Assembly: GCA_023438065.1 (NCBI GenBank)
Contig: JAEXRH010000012.1
Span: 496,001 to 560,000, forward strand
Direction: 5' to 3'
From: Spirochaetota bacterium
GTDB taxonomy: Bacteria > Spirochaetota > Spirochaetia > Treponematales > Treponemataceae
Length of the DNA stretch: 64,000 bases
The position numbers and the translations under genes are program-made. The notes beneath the pieces are model-generated. The model saw only the letters and a list, made by a program, of their open reading frames with translations, was not told where the DNA came from and made no database searches. Positions 47,880 through 57,015 of this stretch are shown here, in pieces (position 1 is the first letter of the stretch; each line of letters begins with the position of its first letter).

Positions 47880-49595
47880 TCAGTAGAAGTAATGGAAGCC
47901 CGCGCTGATATAGTTATTGAATATCGTGCCGGAGGCGTCCTCGCGCCAATCGGCCAGCTTTTTCGCCGCGGCGGCCTTGATCGTATCGTCGTCGGCGCCC
48001 TCGAGACTCTTGTCATGGGAGTAGATCTCGCTCGTCACGTACGGGTTCACGTTCATCTCGAAGCGATACCCGAGTTTGAAGAGCATATGCCCGCCGGTCT
48101 TGAGGACGGGAAGGCGGCACGCCACGTCGAATCCGGTTTGCCAAATATACTGTATCGTCTCCTGCGAAAGGAACGGAGTCGAGTAGAAATACGCGTGCCC
48201 CGCGTTCGATCCCGAGGAGTTCCGGATCGAGCCGTCGGTGACGTAGGTGCCGGTACCGGTCAGGTATTCCTTGACCCAGTCGAACCCGATGTCCTCGTTG
48301 ACGTTCGCGTGCCTGATGAGCGTGCCGACGAAATCGACGTCGACCCCCTCGAGCGGGCGAAGCTTTACCTTGAGATTGACGCGGTCGGAGTTCGGGTCGA
48401 GGCCCGGCCCGAAATTCTCACCGGCGTGCGCGTAATTCTGGTAATTCGGCTCGCTCGTGTCGAGGGCGTCGCTGGCCTTATGGCTGTAGGTATAGGGCGT
48501 TACCATGGTGTAATCGAGCGAGACGAGCGTGAGCATGCCGGACCTGCGCGGGGCGTAGGAAACGCCGAGCTGCCCGCTGATGCGGTACTTCGTGTCGAGC
48601 TTGAGCTTGGCCATGTCGTTGAAGCTCAGATCGTCCGCGTTGAGCGTGCCGTCTATACGCAGACCCTTCATCGGCTTTAGGGTGAACATGCCGCCGATGT
48701 AGTTGTTGTCGGCGAAACCGGTGTTTCCCTGGCTGATCATATACGGCGAGAGCGGGAGCATATAGAGCATGTCGAAGCGTCCGCCGTAGATCACCGACTC
48801 GAGAATCGACACGGACAGCCATTCGTAGGGATGAAAGTCGATGGAGTGCGTCGATATGAATTTTTCCGGATGGTACTTGTAGGGATCGTCGTCCGCGGTC
48901 GCGCTCAGCATGTACGAGGAAACGTTCAATCCCCACATCCCGCGATAGAACGCGAAATCAAGCTGACCCGAATGAAGCGCCTGAGGGCCGACTATCGTGC
49001 CGTTATAGTGGAACGGGCCGTATGAGCCGCGCATGAGACCGGCGTTGAGATAGCAATTCTCCGTTCCGACGGCGATAGACGAATTGACCGAGGGAAGTAT
49101 CCACATCGGCCCGACCTTCGCGTTGTCCTCGACGATGTCCTTTGAGCCCCCGTGATACTCGGGAACGAGTTCCTGGTACGGAAGCTTGTTCGTCGCCCAG
49201 CCGTCCGCGGAAGCGCTCACGGAAACGATGTCGGTCATGAAGAAATTGAGGTCGAAGGCTATGGCGAGATCAAGCTGCTTGAACGAGTTGTAGCTGTCGA
49301 TCGCCGCGCCGGTCTTGAAACCGTACGTCAGCACGCGACCGAAAATGCGCTTGTAATGAGCCTCGGCGAGTTGCCGCTGCGTGGCGTCGCCGCGCTCGAT
49401 GACGCGATTGAGGATCGATTTCACCAATTGCTGGGGGTACGGTCGGGCAGCGGGAAGGTTATTGACGAGTCCCATGGTTTCCCATACGACGAGGTCATCG
49501 TAAAAATAGTCAGAAGGATCGCAGGCGACCTGCGCAAAAAGCGCTTGACCGGCGAAAAGTCCAACCGCGAGCGCGATAATAAAGCGGGCTTTCAT
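47880..49595 (-). CDS. Outer-membrane beta-barrel candidate (Wzi-like)
   Basis: 571 residues with a signal peptide (MKARFIIALAVGLFAGQALFAQ). Many alternating aromatic/polar strands follow (VSVSASADGWATNK; LNAGLMRGSYGPFHYNGTI; LDFAFYRGMWGLNVSSYML; LTLVSLDYTMVTPYTYS) and the protein ends HYFY, an aromatic C-terminus typical of barrels. The layout resembles capsule-assembly Wzi-type proteins, but this is a visual judgement. It may be a surface-exposed porin or polysaccharide-binding protein. Own promoter, own terminator. Confidence 0.7.
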   Translation of the reverse strand: MKARFIIALAVGLFAGQALFAQVACDPSDYFYDDLVVWETMGLVNNLPAARPYPQQLVKSILNRVIERGDATQRQLAEAHYKRIFGRVLTYGFKTGAAIDSYNSFKQLDLAIAFDLNFFMTDIVSVSASADGWATNKLPYQELVPEYHGGSKDIVEDNAKVGPMWILPSVNSSIAVGTENCYLNAGLMRGSYGPFHYNGTIVGPQALHSGQLDFAFYRGMWGLNVSSYMLSATADDDPYKYHPEKFISTHSIDFHPYEWLSVSILESVIYGGRFDMLYMLPLSPYMISQGNTGFADNNYIGGMFTLKPMKGLRIDGTLNADDLSFNDMAKLKLDTKYRISGQLGVSYAPRRSGMLTLVSLDYTMVTPYTYSHKASDALDTSEPNYQNYAHAGENFGPGLDPNSDRVNLKVKLRPLEGVDVDFVGTLIRHANVNEDIGFDWVKEYLTGTGTYVTDGSIRNSSGSNAGHAYFYSTPFLSQETIQYIWQTGFDVACRLPVLKTGGHMLFKLGYRFEMNVNPYVTSEIYSHDKSLEGADDDTIKAAAAKKLADWREDASGTIFNNYISAGFHYFY

Positions 49596-49685
49596 GTTCT
49601 CCCCTTACCTCGTTGTACAGAATCCTGGTGGCGTGAGACCGCGCTTTCTCCAGGGCATGGAAACCGCGGAAACTCAAGCTGAAAC

Positions 49686-49714
49686 ACTATATCCGAGATT
49701 TCGCGTTATCTCAA
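49686..49714 (-). promoter_or_regulatory. Promoter of the barrel-protein gene
   Basis: Minus strand TTGAGA-N17-TATAGT, giving a leader of about 85 nt. Confidence 0.75.
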
Positions 49715-49765
49715 GCCTCCATGAGGTCTCCCGTTCAGGCCGACGGGAAGACCGGTCAAGGATCG

Positions 49766-50905
49766 CTATCCCGAAAACGAGTACAAAAAGTCGCGAACCT
49801 CGTCGAGTCCGTTACGGATGCCGAGGGCGTCGATGTTCCGGCGGACCGAAACGGTGAGCGAGGCGTCATTGATAACCCGTTCGGCCTGCGCGAGAATCTC
49901 GCTCGGCTTCCGGATGTACCAACCCGCCCCGCCGTACACCGCGAAAAGGACGTTTCCGAGCTCCTGTCCGCGGATGAAGGTGGAAAAGATCACGGGCTTT
50001 CCGACGGCGAGAACCTCCATGACCGTCGAGGCGCCGCCTTTCGTGATGACGCAGTCGGCGACGTTGAGAAGATCGGGCATGAAGGACACGAACCCGTAGA
50101 GCACGACGTTCGTCGCCTTTCGCCATTCGACGATGAGCTTGAGCTGGCTCATGAGGAGGCTGTTCTTCCCGCATACCACGATGAGGACCTCATCGCGCTT
50201 TTTGGACACGAATTCGGACACGATGCGGTCGGCGCTCCGTAAGCCCTCCCCGCCGCCCGCGACGAGAATGAGCTTCCGGTCCGTCGGGAGCCCGAGTCGG
50301 CGTTTCGCCTCGAGAATCTCTGTTTCGGAATAGCGGCGATCGTACGCGCGGTTCAGGATGAAGGGAAACGCGTGAACGCGGGAGGGATCGAAGCCATAGC
50401 GCTCGATAGCCTCCTTGCGAAGTTTCTCGGAAAAAACGACGAGTTCGGTCCTTTTCTGGTAAAACCATATCGCGTGCGCGGTATAGGGATCGGTAACGAG
50501 CGTAATGAGCGGGATTGAGGTATCGAGACGGTCGATCGCGTTTCTCGCGACCTCGATAAGGACCTCGTGAAGGCATACGACCTTGGTAATACCGTTATCC
50601 CGGAGAAAGCGATACAGATGGTTTTCGCCGTGGATCGACACGAGATAGGTGCCGAATTTCCGGAAAAAGGAATGCTCAGTCATCCGATAGAAAAGCACGT
50701 ACCCTGGCTCGAAGTAGTTGGATGAGGCACGGTACCCGTTCTCGAAAAAAAGCCTGCACATTCGCATCTTATCGCTAAAACCGTTCACGAGGAAGGTCTC
50801 GACCTCGCCGGGCCAGGCATCTTTGACGCCGTTCGCGAGCGCCTTCGCGGGCGCTATGTGGCCGCCGCCGGTGTTAAGGTATAAAAACGCGATTTTCTGC
50901 TTCAT
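49766..50905 (-). CDS. MurG/MGDG-synthase-like glycosyltransferase (GT28 type)
   Basis: 379 residues. The N-terminus MKQKIAFLYLNTGGGHIAPAKALANGV has the GGGH loop of monogalactosyldiacylglycerol synthase-type enzymes. The C-terminal donor site reads VADCVITKGGASTVMEVLAVGKPVIFSTFIRGQELGN. It likely adds a sugar to diacylglycerol on the inner membrane. The in-frame TTG at 50929 is less likely than this ATG. Neither has a Shine-Dalgarno; the promoter -10 lies 11 nt upstream. Divergent from a second glycolipid-type transferase. Confidence 0.78.
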   Translation of the reverse strand: MKQKIAFLYLNTGGGHIAPAKALANGVKDAWPGEVETFLVNGFSDKMRMCRLFFENGYRASSNYFEPGYVLFYRMTEHSFFRKFGTYLVSIHGENHLYRFLRDNGITKVVCLHEVLIEVARNAIDRLDTSIPLITLVTDPYTAHAIWFYQKRTELVVFSEKLRKEAIERYGFDPSRVHAFPFILNRAYDRRYSETEILEAKRRLGLPTDRKLILVAGGGEGLRSADRIVSEFVSKKRDEVLIVVCGKNSLLMSQLKLIVEWRKATNVVLYGFVSFMPDLLNVADCVITKGGASTVMEVLAVGKPVIFSTFIRGQELGNVLFAVYGGAGWYIRKPSEILAQAERVINDASLTVSVRRNIDALGIRNGLDEVRDFLYSFSG

Positions 50906-50916
50906 ATCAGGGAAAC

Positions 50917-50946
50917 AGTATACCTGCAATACCGGGGGGTCGGCAA
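50917..50946 (-). promoter_or_regulatory. Promoter of the GT28-type gene, nearly leaderless
   Basis: Minus strand TTGCCG-N18-TATACT; the -10 ends 11 nt before the ATG, so the leader is only a few bases. Confidence 0.55.
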
Positions 50947-50954
50947 GCGAAACC

Positions 50955-50983
50955 TGTACAAATCTCGTCCCGCTCGGTATACT
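50955..50983 (+). promoter_or_regulatory. Promoter of the GT4 glycolipid gene, leaderless
   Basis: TGTACA-N17-TATACT; the -10 ends 6 nt before the ATG, which would be at or next to the transcription start. Confidence 0.55.
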
Positions 50984-50989
50984 GGTGAA

Positions 50990-52204
50990 ATGAATATCGC
51001 ACTATTTTCCGACAGTTATCTTCCCACGAAAAGCGGGATCGTCACGGTCGTCATACAGCTCCGTGCAGCCCTCGAGGCCCTGGGACATCACGTCGTCGTA
51101 GTGACGGTCGAGACGACGCCAAATGCGAAACGGGAAGAGGACCCGTGCATATTCCGCGTGCCGTCGATCCCGCTCGGGCTCGGTACCGACCAATTCGTCG
51201 GTTTTCCCCAAAAGCGCAAGATCGTCGAGTTTCTCCGCGAGCACAATATCGAGATCATCCATAGCCACACGGAATTTTACATCGCCCACGCGGCGAAGAG
51301 CGTCGGCAAGACCATGCATATACCGACGATCGTCACGACCCATACCATGTGGGAAGACTTTTACGACTTTTACGTTCCCATGGCCAGGCTTATCCCGGTC
51401 AAGGTCATCCGTCGCGTCGTCAAGCGCATCTACAGAAAGTTCTACGCGTTCATCAACGTCTCGTCCAAGGCGAGGGACTATTTCAAGAGCGACTTCATGC
51501 TCCCCCACATCCCCTCGGCCGTCATCCCCAACGCGGTGGACACCGAGGCCTTCCTGTCGAGCCATGACACGGCGGAAGATTACGCGCGAATGCGAAAGAC
51601 CTGGAACATCGGCGAAAGGGACACACTCCTTCTTTTCGTCGGCAGGATCGGCGAGGAAAAACGCGTGCTCGAGCTGCTCGACGTCGCGATCCGAGTCGTT
51701 TCCGCGCGCGAGAACGTCAAGGCGCTCTTCGTCGGGAACGGACCCGCGCTCGAGCCGATGCGGCAGACCGTGCACAAGGCGAAGCTCGACGACCGGATCG
51801 TGTTTACCGGCTTCGTCAACTGGACCGATCTCCACACCTATTACGGCATGAGCGACGTCTTCATGACCTGCTCGCTTTCCGAAATGCACTCGATGACGAT
51901 CCTCGAGGCGCTCCTTTCAGGGCTCCCGATTTGCGCGAGACGCGATTCGAGCTATCTCGACACGGTATTCCCGAACGATAACGGGTATCTCGCGGACGAT
52001 GACGAGGCCGTCGAGCGCGCGATCCTCGAGCTCGTCGACGATCCCGTGAAACGCCGCGCATACGGCGCTCGAAGCCTCGAGATATCGAAAAATTTCTCCA
52101 TCGCGAAACACGCCGAGAAGACCGTCGCCTTTTACCGGACCGTGCTCCGGTACTATCCCGAGCCGGTCGACGAAGCCGTCTTGAGGGCAAACGTGGAAGG
52201 GTAA
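50990..52204 (+). CDS. GT4 glycosyltransferase, diacylglycerol glucosyltransferase-like
   Basis: 404 residues. MNIALFSDSYLPTKSGIVTVVIQLRAALEALGHHVVVVT and IIHSHTEFYIAHAAKSVGKTMHIPTIVTTHTMWEDF are typical of the 1,2-diacylglycerol glycosyltransferase group of GT4; the EX7E site is EMHSMTILE. A basic amphipathic stretch (IPVKVIRRVVKRIYRKFYAF) would bind acidic membranes. Together with the divergent GT28-type gene it suggests synthesis of membrane glycolipids, which are known in treponemes and Borrelia. UDG gene follows after 4 bp. Confidence 0.82.
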   Translation: MNIALFSDSYLPTKSGIVTVVIQLRAALEALGHHVVVVTVETTPNAKREEDPCIFRVPSIPLGLGTDQFVGFPQKRKIVEFLREHNIEIIHSHTEFYIAHAAKSVGKTMHIPTIVTTHTMWEDFYDFYVPMARLIPVKVIRRVVKRIYRKFYAFINVSSKARDYFKSDFMLPHIPSAVIPNAVDTEAFLSSHDTAEDYARMRKTWNIGERDTLLLFVGRIGEEKRVLELLDVAIRVVSARENVKALFVGNGPALEPMRQTVHKAKLDDRIVFTGFVNWTDLHTYYGMSDVFMTCSLSEMHSMTILEALLSGLPICARRDSSYLDTVFPNDNGYLADDDEAVERAILELVDDPVKRRAYGARSLEISKNFSIAKHAEKTVAFYRTVLRYYPEPVDEAVLRANVEG

Positions 52205-52208
52205 GCCG

Positions 52209-52952
52209 GTGACACGCGAAGAAAAGGAAACTCTCTACTCGTTTCTCGACATTGCCGCTCGCGCGCTCGCGGACGGGGCAAGGCCGCAAGGATCGATGCC
52301 CGTTTTTTACGACGACACCGAGTCAAAGGCGGACGACGGAACGGGATCCGACTCGGCAATGGACGCGCGCTCGGGAGCCCCGTCCGGCCTCGATAGCCTC
52401 GCGGCGATCGCGAATGCCGTATCCTCGTGCGAGCGCTGCGATCTCTGCCGCGGCAGGAAGAACGCCGTCCCCGGCGTCGGCCCGGCTCGTCCGCTCGTGC
52501 TCGTCGTCGGCGAGGGTCCCGGAGCGGACGAGGACGCCAAGGGAGAGCCCTTCGTCGGGAAGGCGGGGCAGCTTCTCGACAGGATGCTCGGCGCGATAGG
52601 CCTTTCGCGCGCGGAAAACTGCTTTATCGCGAATATCGTCAAATGCCGCCCGCCCGAGAACCGGGACCCGACCCCCGAGGAGGCGGCCGCCTGCGCTCCG
52701 TTCCTCGAGGCGCAAATCAGGGCGCTGAGGCCAAAAGCCATCCTCGCGGTTGGCCGCGTCGCCGCGCAAAACCTCCTCAAGACCCAGAACGGTATCGGGC
52801 AACTCCGGGGGAACGTCTACGATTACGATGGCATTCCCCTCATGCCGACCTATCACCCGAGCGCGCTCCTTCGCGACGAAAACCTCAAACGTCCGGCATG
52901 GGAGGACCTCAAGCGGTTCAAGACCGAGCTGCTCGAGGACGTCGAGCGCTGA
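52209..52952 (+). CDS. Uracil-DNA glycosylase, type 4 (iron-sulfur)
   Basis: 247 residues, GTG start. After a variable 70-residue N-terminus come CERCDLCRGRKNAVPGVGP (two of the cluster cysteines), LVVGEGPGADEDAKGEPFVGKAGQLLDRML (the uracil pocket, GEAPGxxED type), IVKCRPPENRDPTPEEAAAC (other two cysteines) and MPTYHPSALLR (catalytic loop). Removes uracil from DNA. Translationally coupled to priA (stop and start share one base). Confidence 0.92.
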   Translation: MTREEKETLYSFLDIAARALADGARPQGSMPVFYDDTESKADDGTGSDSAMDARSGAPSGLDSLAAIANAVSSCERCDLCRGRKNAVPGVGPARPLVLVVGEGPGADEDAKGEPFVGKAGQLLDRMLGAIGLSRAENCFIANIVKCRPPENRDPTPEEAAACAPFLEAQIRALRPKAILAVGRVAAQNLLKTQNGIGQLRGNVYDYDGIPLMPTYHPSALLRDENLKRPAWEDLKRFKTELLEDVER

Positions 52953-54940
52953 TGCCCGCCTGGCTCGAGCTCGCATTCAACCTGCCCGTCTACCAAACCT
53001 TCACCTATCGAGTCCCCGGAGGAAAGCGGAACGAGGGCCCCGACGCGCGATACGTCGGCCGCCGCGCCGAGGTCGTTTTCGGCGCGAGACGGATCGCCGG
53101 TTTCGTCGTCGGAGAGCGTGACGAGCTTCCACCGGGGTTTCCGCTCGCCGAGGCCGACGTCAAGGAAGTCGTCCGAATGGTCGACGCGGAGCCGATCTTC
53201 GGCGACGAGGAAATCGCCCTCGCCCACTGGATCGCGCAATTCTACCTCTGCTCGGAAGGAGAGGCGCTCGGCGCGATGCTCCCCTCGGGACGCCGCGAAA
53301 GCGACACGGGCGGACTCGCGTTCGACGACTATGAATTCGAGGCCGAGCGCAGGGATCTCTCGGAAGAGCAGGAGCGCGCCGTCGAGGGGGTACTCGATCG
53401 GGAAGCGAAAACGCCCGCCTACCTTTTCGGCGTGACCGGCTCGGGAAAGACCGAGGTGTTCCTCCGCGCCGCGGAGGCCACGCTCGAGCAGGGCAAGGGA
53501 GTGATCTACCTCGTCCCCGAGATATCGCTCACCCATCAGGTCATCGAGTCCGTCGTGTCGCGATTCGGCCGCCTCGCCGCGGTCCTTCACTCCGGGCTCA
53601 CCGGGAGCAAGCGTCTCGCGGAATGGATGAGCATCAGGCGCGGAGAGGCGCGGATCGTCGTCGGCGCGCGGAGCGCGGTCTTCGCGCCCGTCGGGAACCT
53701 CGGACTCGTCATCATCGACGAGGAGCACGACGGTTCCTACAAGTCCGGCACGACCCCGCGCTATCACGCCCGGCAGGTCGCGATGCGCCGCGCCGCGCTT
53801 TCCGGAGCGGCCCTCGTCATGGGCAGCGCGACGCCGTCCCTCGAGGCCTGGTACGGGATGCAATCGGGCTCGATCAGGACGTTCAGGCTGACCCGCCGCC
53901 TCTCGGGCGGAGCCGTCCCCGAGATCAGGATCGTGCCGCTCGCCGGCTCGGGCGGGGCCCTTTCCCGCTCGCTCGTCGAGGAGATGCGGCAGGCGAAGGA
54001 CGCGGGAAGACAATCGATCGTGTTCCTGAACCGCCGGGGATTCACGCACTTCTTCCGCTGCAATACCTGCGGCTTCGACCTCAAGTGCCGTAACTGTTCC
54101 GTTCCCCTCACCTGGCACCGTACCGAGGGCGTCATGCGTTGCCACTATTGCGGCTATCAGGCGAAGCCTCCCTCGGTATGCCCGGAATGCGGATCGCTCG
54201 ACACCGGCTACGCGGGCTTCGGCACGGAATTCATCGAGGACGAGATCAGGCGGACCTTCCCGGATTGCACGGTAAGGCGCGTCGACACCGACAGCCTCAC
54301 GAAGAAGGACGAGCTCAAGCACGCGCTCGCCGATTTCAGGGAAGGGAAAACGGACATCCTCCTCGGCACGCAGATGGTCGCGAAGGGGCTCAACTTCCCC
54401 GGCGTGAGGCTCGTCGGGATCGCGCTCGCGGACACGGGCCTCCATATGCCCGACTTTCGCGCGGCGGAGCGTACCTTCGCCCTCATCGTGCAGGTCGCCG
54501 GTCGCGCGGGGAGGTTCTTTCCCGACGGCCGCGTGATCATCCAGACCTGGAGCCCGAAGAATCCCGCGATCGCGTACGCGGCCGCGGGAGACGTCGAGGG
54601 TTTCTACGCGTACGAGCTGGGGCAGCGGGAGCTCCTCGGCTTTCCGCCCTTTTCGCGGCTCATCAGGCTCGTGTTCAGGAGCAAAAACGTGGAAATCGCG
54701 GCCACGGGCGCGGAAGGCGCCCTCGCTATACTGAAGGGGATGATCCCGCCCGACGCGGAGATACTCGGACCGGCGGAATGCCCGCTGGCGGTCATCGCGG
54801 GGAACCATCGGCACCAGATCATCCTCCGGGGGAAGAGCCTCGCGCCGATCGCGCACGCGGCGCGCGCGTTCCTGACCGGTTACAAGCCGCTTCAGTCGCT
54901 GTACATCGAGGTTGACGTCGATCCGGTGAGTCTCCTCTAG
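52952..54940 (+). CDS. priA: Primosomal protein N' (PriA helicase)
   Basis: 662 residues. 3'-DNA-end binding domain (1-105), DEAH-type helicase with GVTGSGKTEVF, LVIIDEEHDGSYK, GSATPSLEAW, and eight zinc cysteines in CNTCGFDLKCRNCS...CHYCGYQAKPPSVCPECGS. GTQMVAKGLNFPGVRLVGIALAD and QVAGRAGR complete the helicase. Restarts stalled replication forks. The start at 52952 begins the known N-terminus; the long frame upstream is a shadow of UDG. Confidence 0.95.
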   Translation: MPAWLELAFNLPVYQTFTYRVPGGKRNEGPDARYVGRRAEVVFGARRIAGFVVGERDELPPGFPLAEADVKEVVRMVDAEPIFGDEEIALAHWIAQFYLCSEGEALGAMLPSGRRESDTGGLAFDDYEFEAERRDLSEEQERAVEGVLDREAKTPAYLFGVTGSGKTEVFLRAAEATLEQGKGVIYLVPEISLTHQVIESVVSRFGRLAAVLHSGLTGSKRLAEWMSIRRGEARIVVGARSAVFAPVGNLGLVIIDEEHDGSYKSGTTPRYHARQVAMRRAALSGAALVMGSATPSLEAWYGMQSGSIRTFRLTRRLSGGAVPEIRIVPLAGSGGALSRSLVEEMRQAKDAGRQSIVFLNRRGFTHFFRCNTCGFDLKCRNCSVPLTWHRTEGVMRCHYCGYQAKPPSVCPECGSLDTGYAGFGTEFIEDEIRRTFPDCTVRRVDTDSLTKKDELKHALADFREGKTDILLGTQMVAKGLNFPGVRLVGIALADTGLHMPDFRAAERTFALIVQVAGRAGRFFPDGRVIIQTWSPKNPAIAYAAAGDVEGFYAYELGQRELLGFPPFSRLIRLVFRSKNVEIAATGAEGALAILKGMIPPDAEILGPAECPLAVIAGNHRHQIILRGKSLAPIAHAARAFLTGYKPLQSLYIEVDVDPVSLL

Positions 54941-54987
54941 AAGGCCGCCCTCCCCCGCCGATCGCGCCGCGCGTCGGCGTTCCCCCG

Positions 54988-55764
54988 TCAGTACCGGACA
55001 TCCCAGAGAAAGAGCCCCGTCGCCGGCGCGGTAGGACCGGCGAGCTTTCGGTCGCGCGCGTCGAGTATGCGCCTGAAATCGGTTTCGCCCGCGCCCCGCG
55101 ACTCGAGATCGACGAGCGTGCCGGTAATCGAGCGCACCATCTTCCAGAGGAAGGCGTTCGCGCCGATCTCGAAGACGAGCCGCTCCCCGTCCGGGTAAAA
55201 GACCGCCTTGTAGAGGTAGCGCGAGCGCGTGGCGCTTTGGTCGCCCGCGGCCGTGAAGGTCGTGCAGTCGATCTCGCCTGAAAGAGCCGAGGCCATGCGG
55301 TTGAGTCGCGCGACGTCGGGGCGCCTCCCGAGATACCACACGTACGGCATCTCGTGCGCGGGGCACCGTTTTCCGCAGAAGATGAAATAGCGATAGGTCC
55401 TCGCGCGTGCGTTGAAGCGCGCGTGAAAATCCGCGGAAACCTCGCGTGAATGGAGAACGCGGATATCGCGCTCGAGCAGGGAATTGAGCGCGGGAACGAA
55501 CCGGTCAGGCGGTATGCGCGCGATATCGGTGTGAAAGTTCGCGACCTGGCCCACGGCGTGAACGCCCGAGTCGGTACGACCCGAGCCGATGAGGGGAACC
55601 GGGTGCCCGTGCATCTTCGCGAGGGCTTTCTCGATCTCTTCCTGGACCGTCCTTCCCTTGCCGAGCGCGCGCTCGCTTTGCCGCTGCCAGCCGAGAAATC
55701 CCGTCCCGTCGTACGAGACGGTAAGCGCGATATTGCGGAGACAGGGAGAATCCATCTCGCTCAT
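54988..55764 (-). CDS. truA: tRNA pseudouridine synthase A
   Basis: 258 residues. LTVSYDGTGFLGWQRQ, the catalytic aspartate in GSGRTDSGVHAVGQVANF, RYFIFCGKRCPAHE and FLWKMVRSITGTLVDLESRG are TruA signatures. Modifies U38-40 of the anticodon stem. Last gene of the dxs-led operon; start overlaps the upstream stop by 4 bp. Confidence 0.94.
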   Translation of the reverse strand: MSEMDSPCLRNIALTVSYDGTGFLGWQRQSERALGKGRTVQEEIEKALAKMHGHPVPLIGSGRTDSGVHAVGQVANFHTDIARIPPDRFVPALNSLLERDIRVLHSREVSADFHARFNARARTYRYFIFCGKRCPAHEMPYVWYLGRRPDVARLNRMASALSGEIDCTTFTAAGDQSATRSRYLYKAVFYPDGERLVFEIGANAFLWKMVRSITGTLVDLESRGAGETDFRRILDARDRKLAGPTAPATGLFLWDVRY

Positions 55765-56639
55765 TCGTCGATGTCATCCACGCCCGAGCCCTCGAGTTCG
55801 GCGACGAGCCGATCGTAGAGGGAGCGCGCGAGTTCAAGAAGCGGTCCGGGTTTGCTCTTGCTCGATTTCCCGAGGCCGAACATCTTCGCGAGGGATCGAC
55901 GATGATAGGCAAGGATCTCGACGCGACGCGCCATGTCGTTGCGCGGCCCGTATTTCAGCTCGAGAAGCGCCGAAAGGTAGAGCACCCCGTCGTAGCCGTA
56001 GTTCTTGTCGAGATCGGGCCCGAAGGACTTCAGGCTCGCGATCATCTCTTTTCCCGTCGATTCGAGCTCGATCGCCCTTCGGTAGAAAAAGTTCGCCTTG
56101 CGATAGAGGAGATCGGAAATGTAGCCGTAGTTTTCCTCGGGGTACTTAACCCCGAGCTCGGCGAAAAGCCAGGCCGCGCGCAGGGCGCATACCCCCTGCT
56201 TGATGGTCGGCGAGAACTTCGGGTCGACGTCCTCGTAGCACAGGAGCGCGAGGTAGTACGAGGCAGCGCCCTCGGCGAGCGTCCGGGAACCCGTGTAGCT
56301 CAGCTTCGAGAAGAGCCGTTTCGTCGACTCGTACCGCGCCTGCATGTGCTCGTAGATCTTGTTGAGGCTTTCCTTGTCGAGAACGCAAAAGTCCTGGGGA
56401 AACGCCGAGTAGTGGCATTTGGGGCAAACCGTCATCGTGTAGACGAGCGGGTGTATCTCGCCGAATTTCGCCGAGGGCTCGTACAACCGGCGAAGCTCGT
56501 CGGTGAGGTTACCCGCGATCATCCGCCCGCCGCCCGAGAGCAACTCCTCTCGCTTGAATTTCGCGTTGCAGATCGGGCATTGGGTCTGGTCCTTCGAATA
56601 GAAGGTGATCGAGGGATTCTTCTCGGCTTTATTCGCCAT
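55761..56639 (-). CDS. DUF2225-type zinc-binding protein
   Basis: 292 residues. TQCPICNAKFKREE and MTVCPKCHYSAFPQDF give a four-cysteine metal site as in the DUF2225 family; the rest is helical (ALRAAWLFAELGVKYPEENYGYISDLLYRKANFFYRRAIELESTG), TPR-like. Function unknown. Overlaps acpS by 11 bp and truA by 4 bp, so it is firmly in the operon. Confidence 0.85.
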   Translation of the reverse strand: MANKAEKNPSITFYSKDQTQCPICNAKFKREELLSGGGRMIAGNLTDELRRLYEPSAKFGEIHPLVYTMTVCPKCHYSAFPQDFCVLDKESLNKIYEHMQARYESTKRLFSKLSYTGSRTLAEGAASYYLALLCYEDVDPKFSPTIKQGVCALRAAWLFAELGVKYPEENYGYISDLLYRKANFFYRRAIELESTGKEMIASLKSFGPDLDKNYGYDGVLYLSALLELKYGPRNDMARRVEILAYHRRSLAKMFGLGKSSKSKPGPLLELARSLYDRLVAELEGSGVDDIDE

Positions 56640-57015
56640 GGGCGGCTCCTTCTATGACGACCATCGCGAGCGCGTTATCGCGCTCATGGGTAAGGCTCAG
56701 GTGCACGGCGGTCCCGCCCGAGCGGGTAAGGGCCTCGAGCGCGTTTCCGAATAGCTCCATGTACGGCTTGCCGTTATGGTTGTTCCGCACGAGGATGTTC
56801 TTGAGCGTTATGCCGCTCAGGCCCGTCCCGACGGCCTTGCCGAACGCTTCCTTCGCGGCGAAGCGGGCCGCGAGGGACAGGGTCGCCCCCGACCCGCGGC
56901 TCAACGCGGTGTCGAGCTCTTCCGGGTGGAAATACCGCTCGAGGAGACCGGGGATCGCCTGCCATCGCTCGAGGCGACTCACGTGAACGACATCAAGCCC
57001 GATGCCGACGATCAT
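56629..57015 (-). CDS. acpS: Holo-[acyl-carrier-protein] synthase
   Basis: 128 residues. MIVGIGLDVVHVSRLERW (Asp8) and AARFAAKEAFGKAVGTG (Glu) hold the magnesium site; VHLSLTHERDNALAMVVIE is the C-terminal motif. Transfers phosphopantetheine to acyl carrier protein. Start overlaps the stop of the upstream gene (ATGA), with GGAGG upstream. Confidence 0.95.
   Translation of the reverse strand: MIVGIGLDVVHVSRLERWQAIPGLLERYFHPEELDTALSRGSGATLSLAARFAAKEAFGKAVGTGLSGITLKNILVRNNHNGKPYMELFGNALEALTRSGGTAVHLSLTHERDNALAMVVIEGAAHGE

Noticed and set aside
52853..55366. 837-codon minus-strand frame opposite priA
   Set aside because: Antisense shadow of priA; no motifs, no ribosome site, and it overlaps truA.
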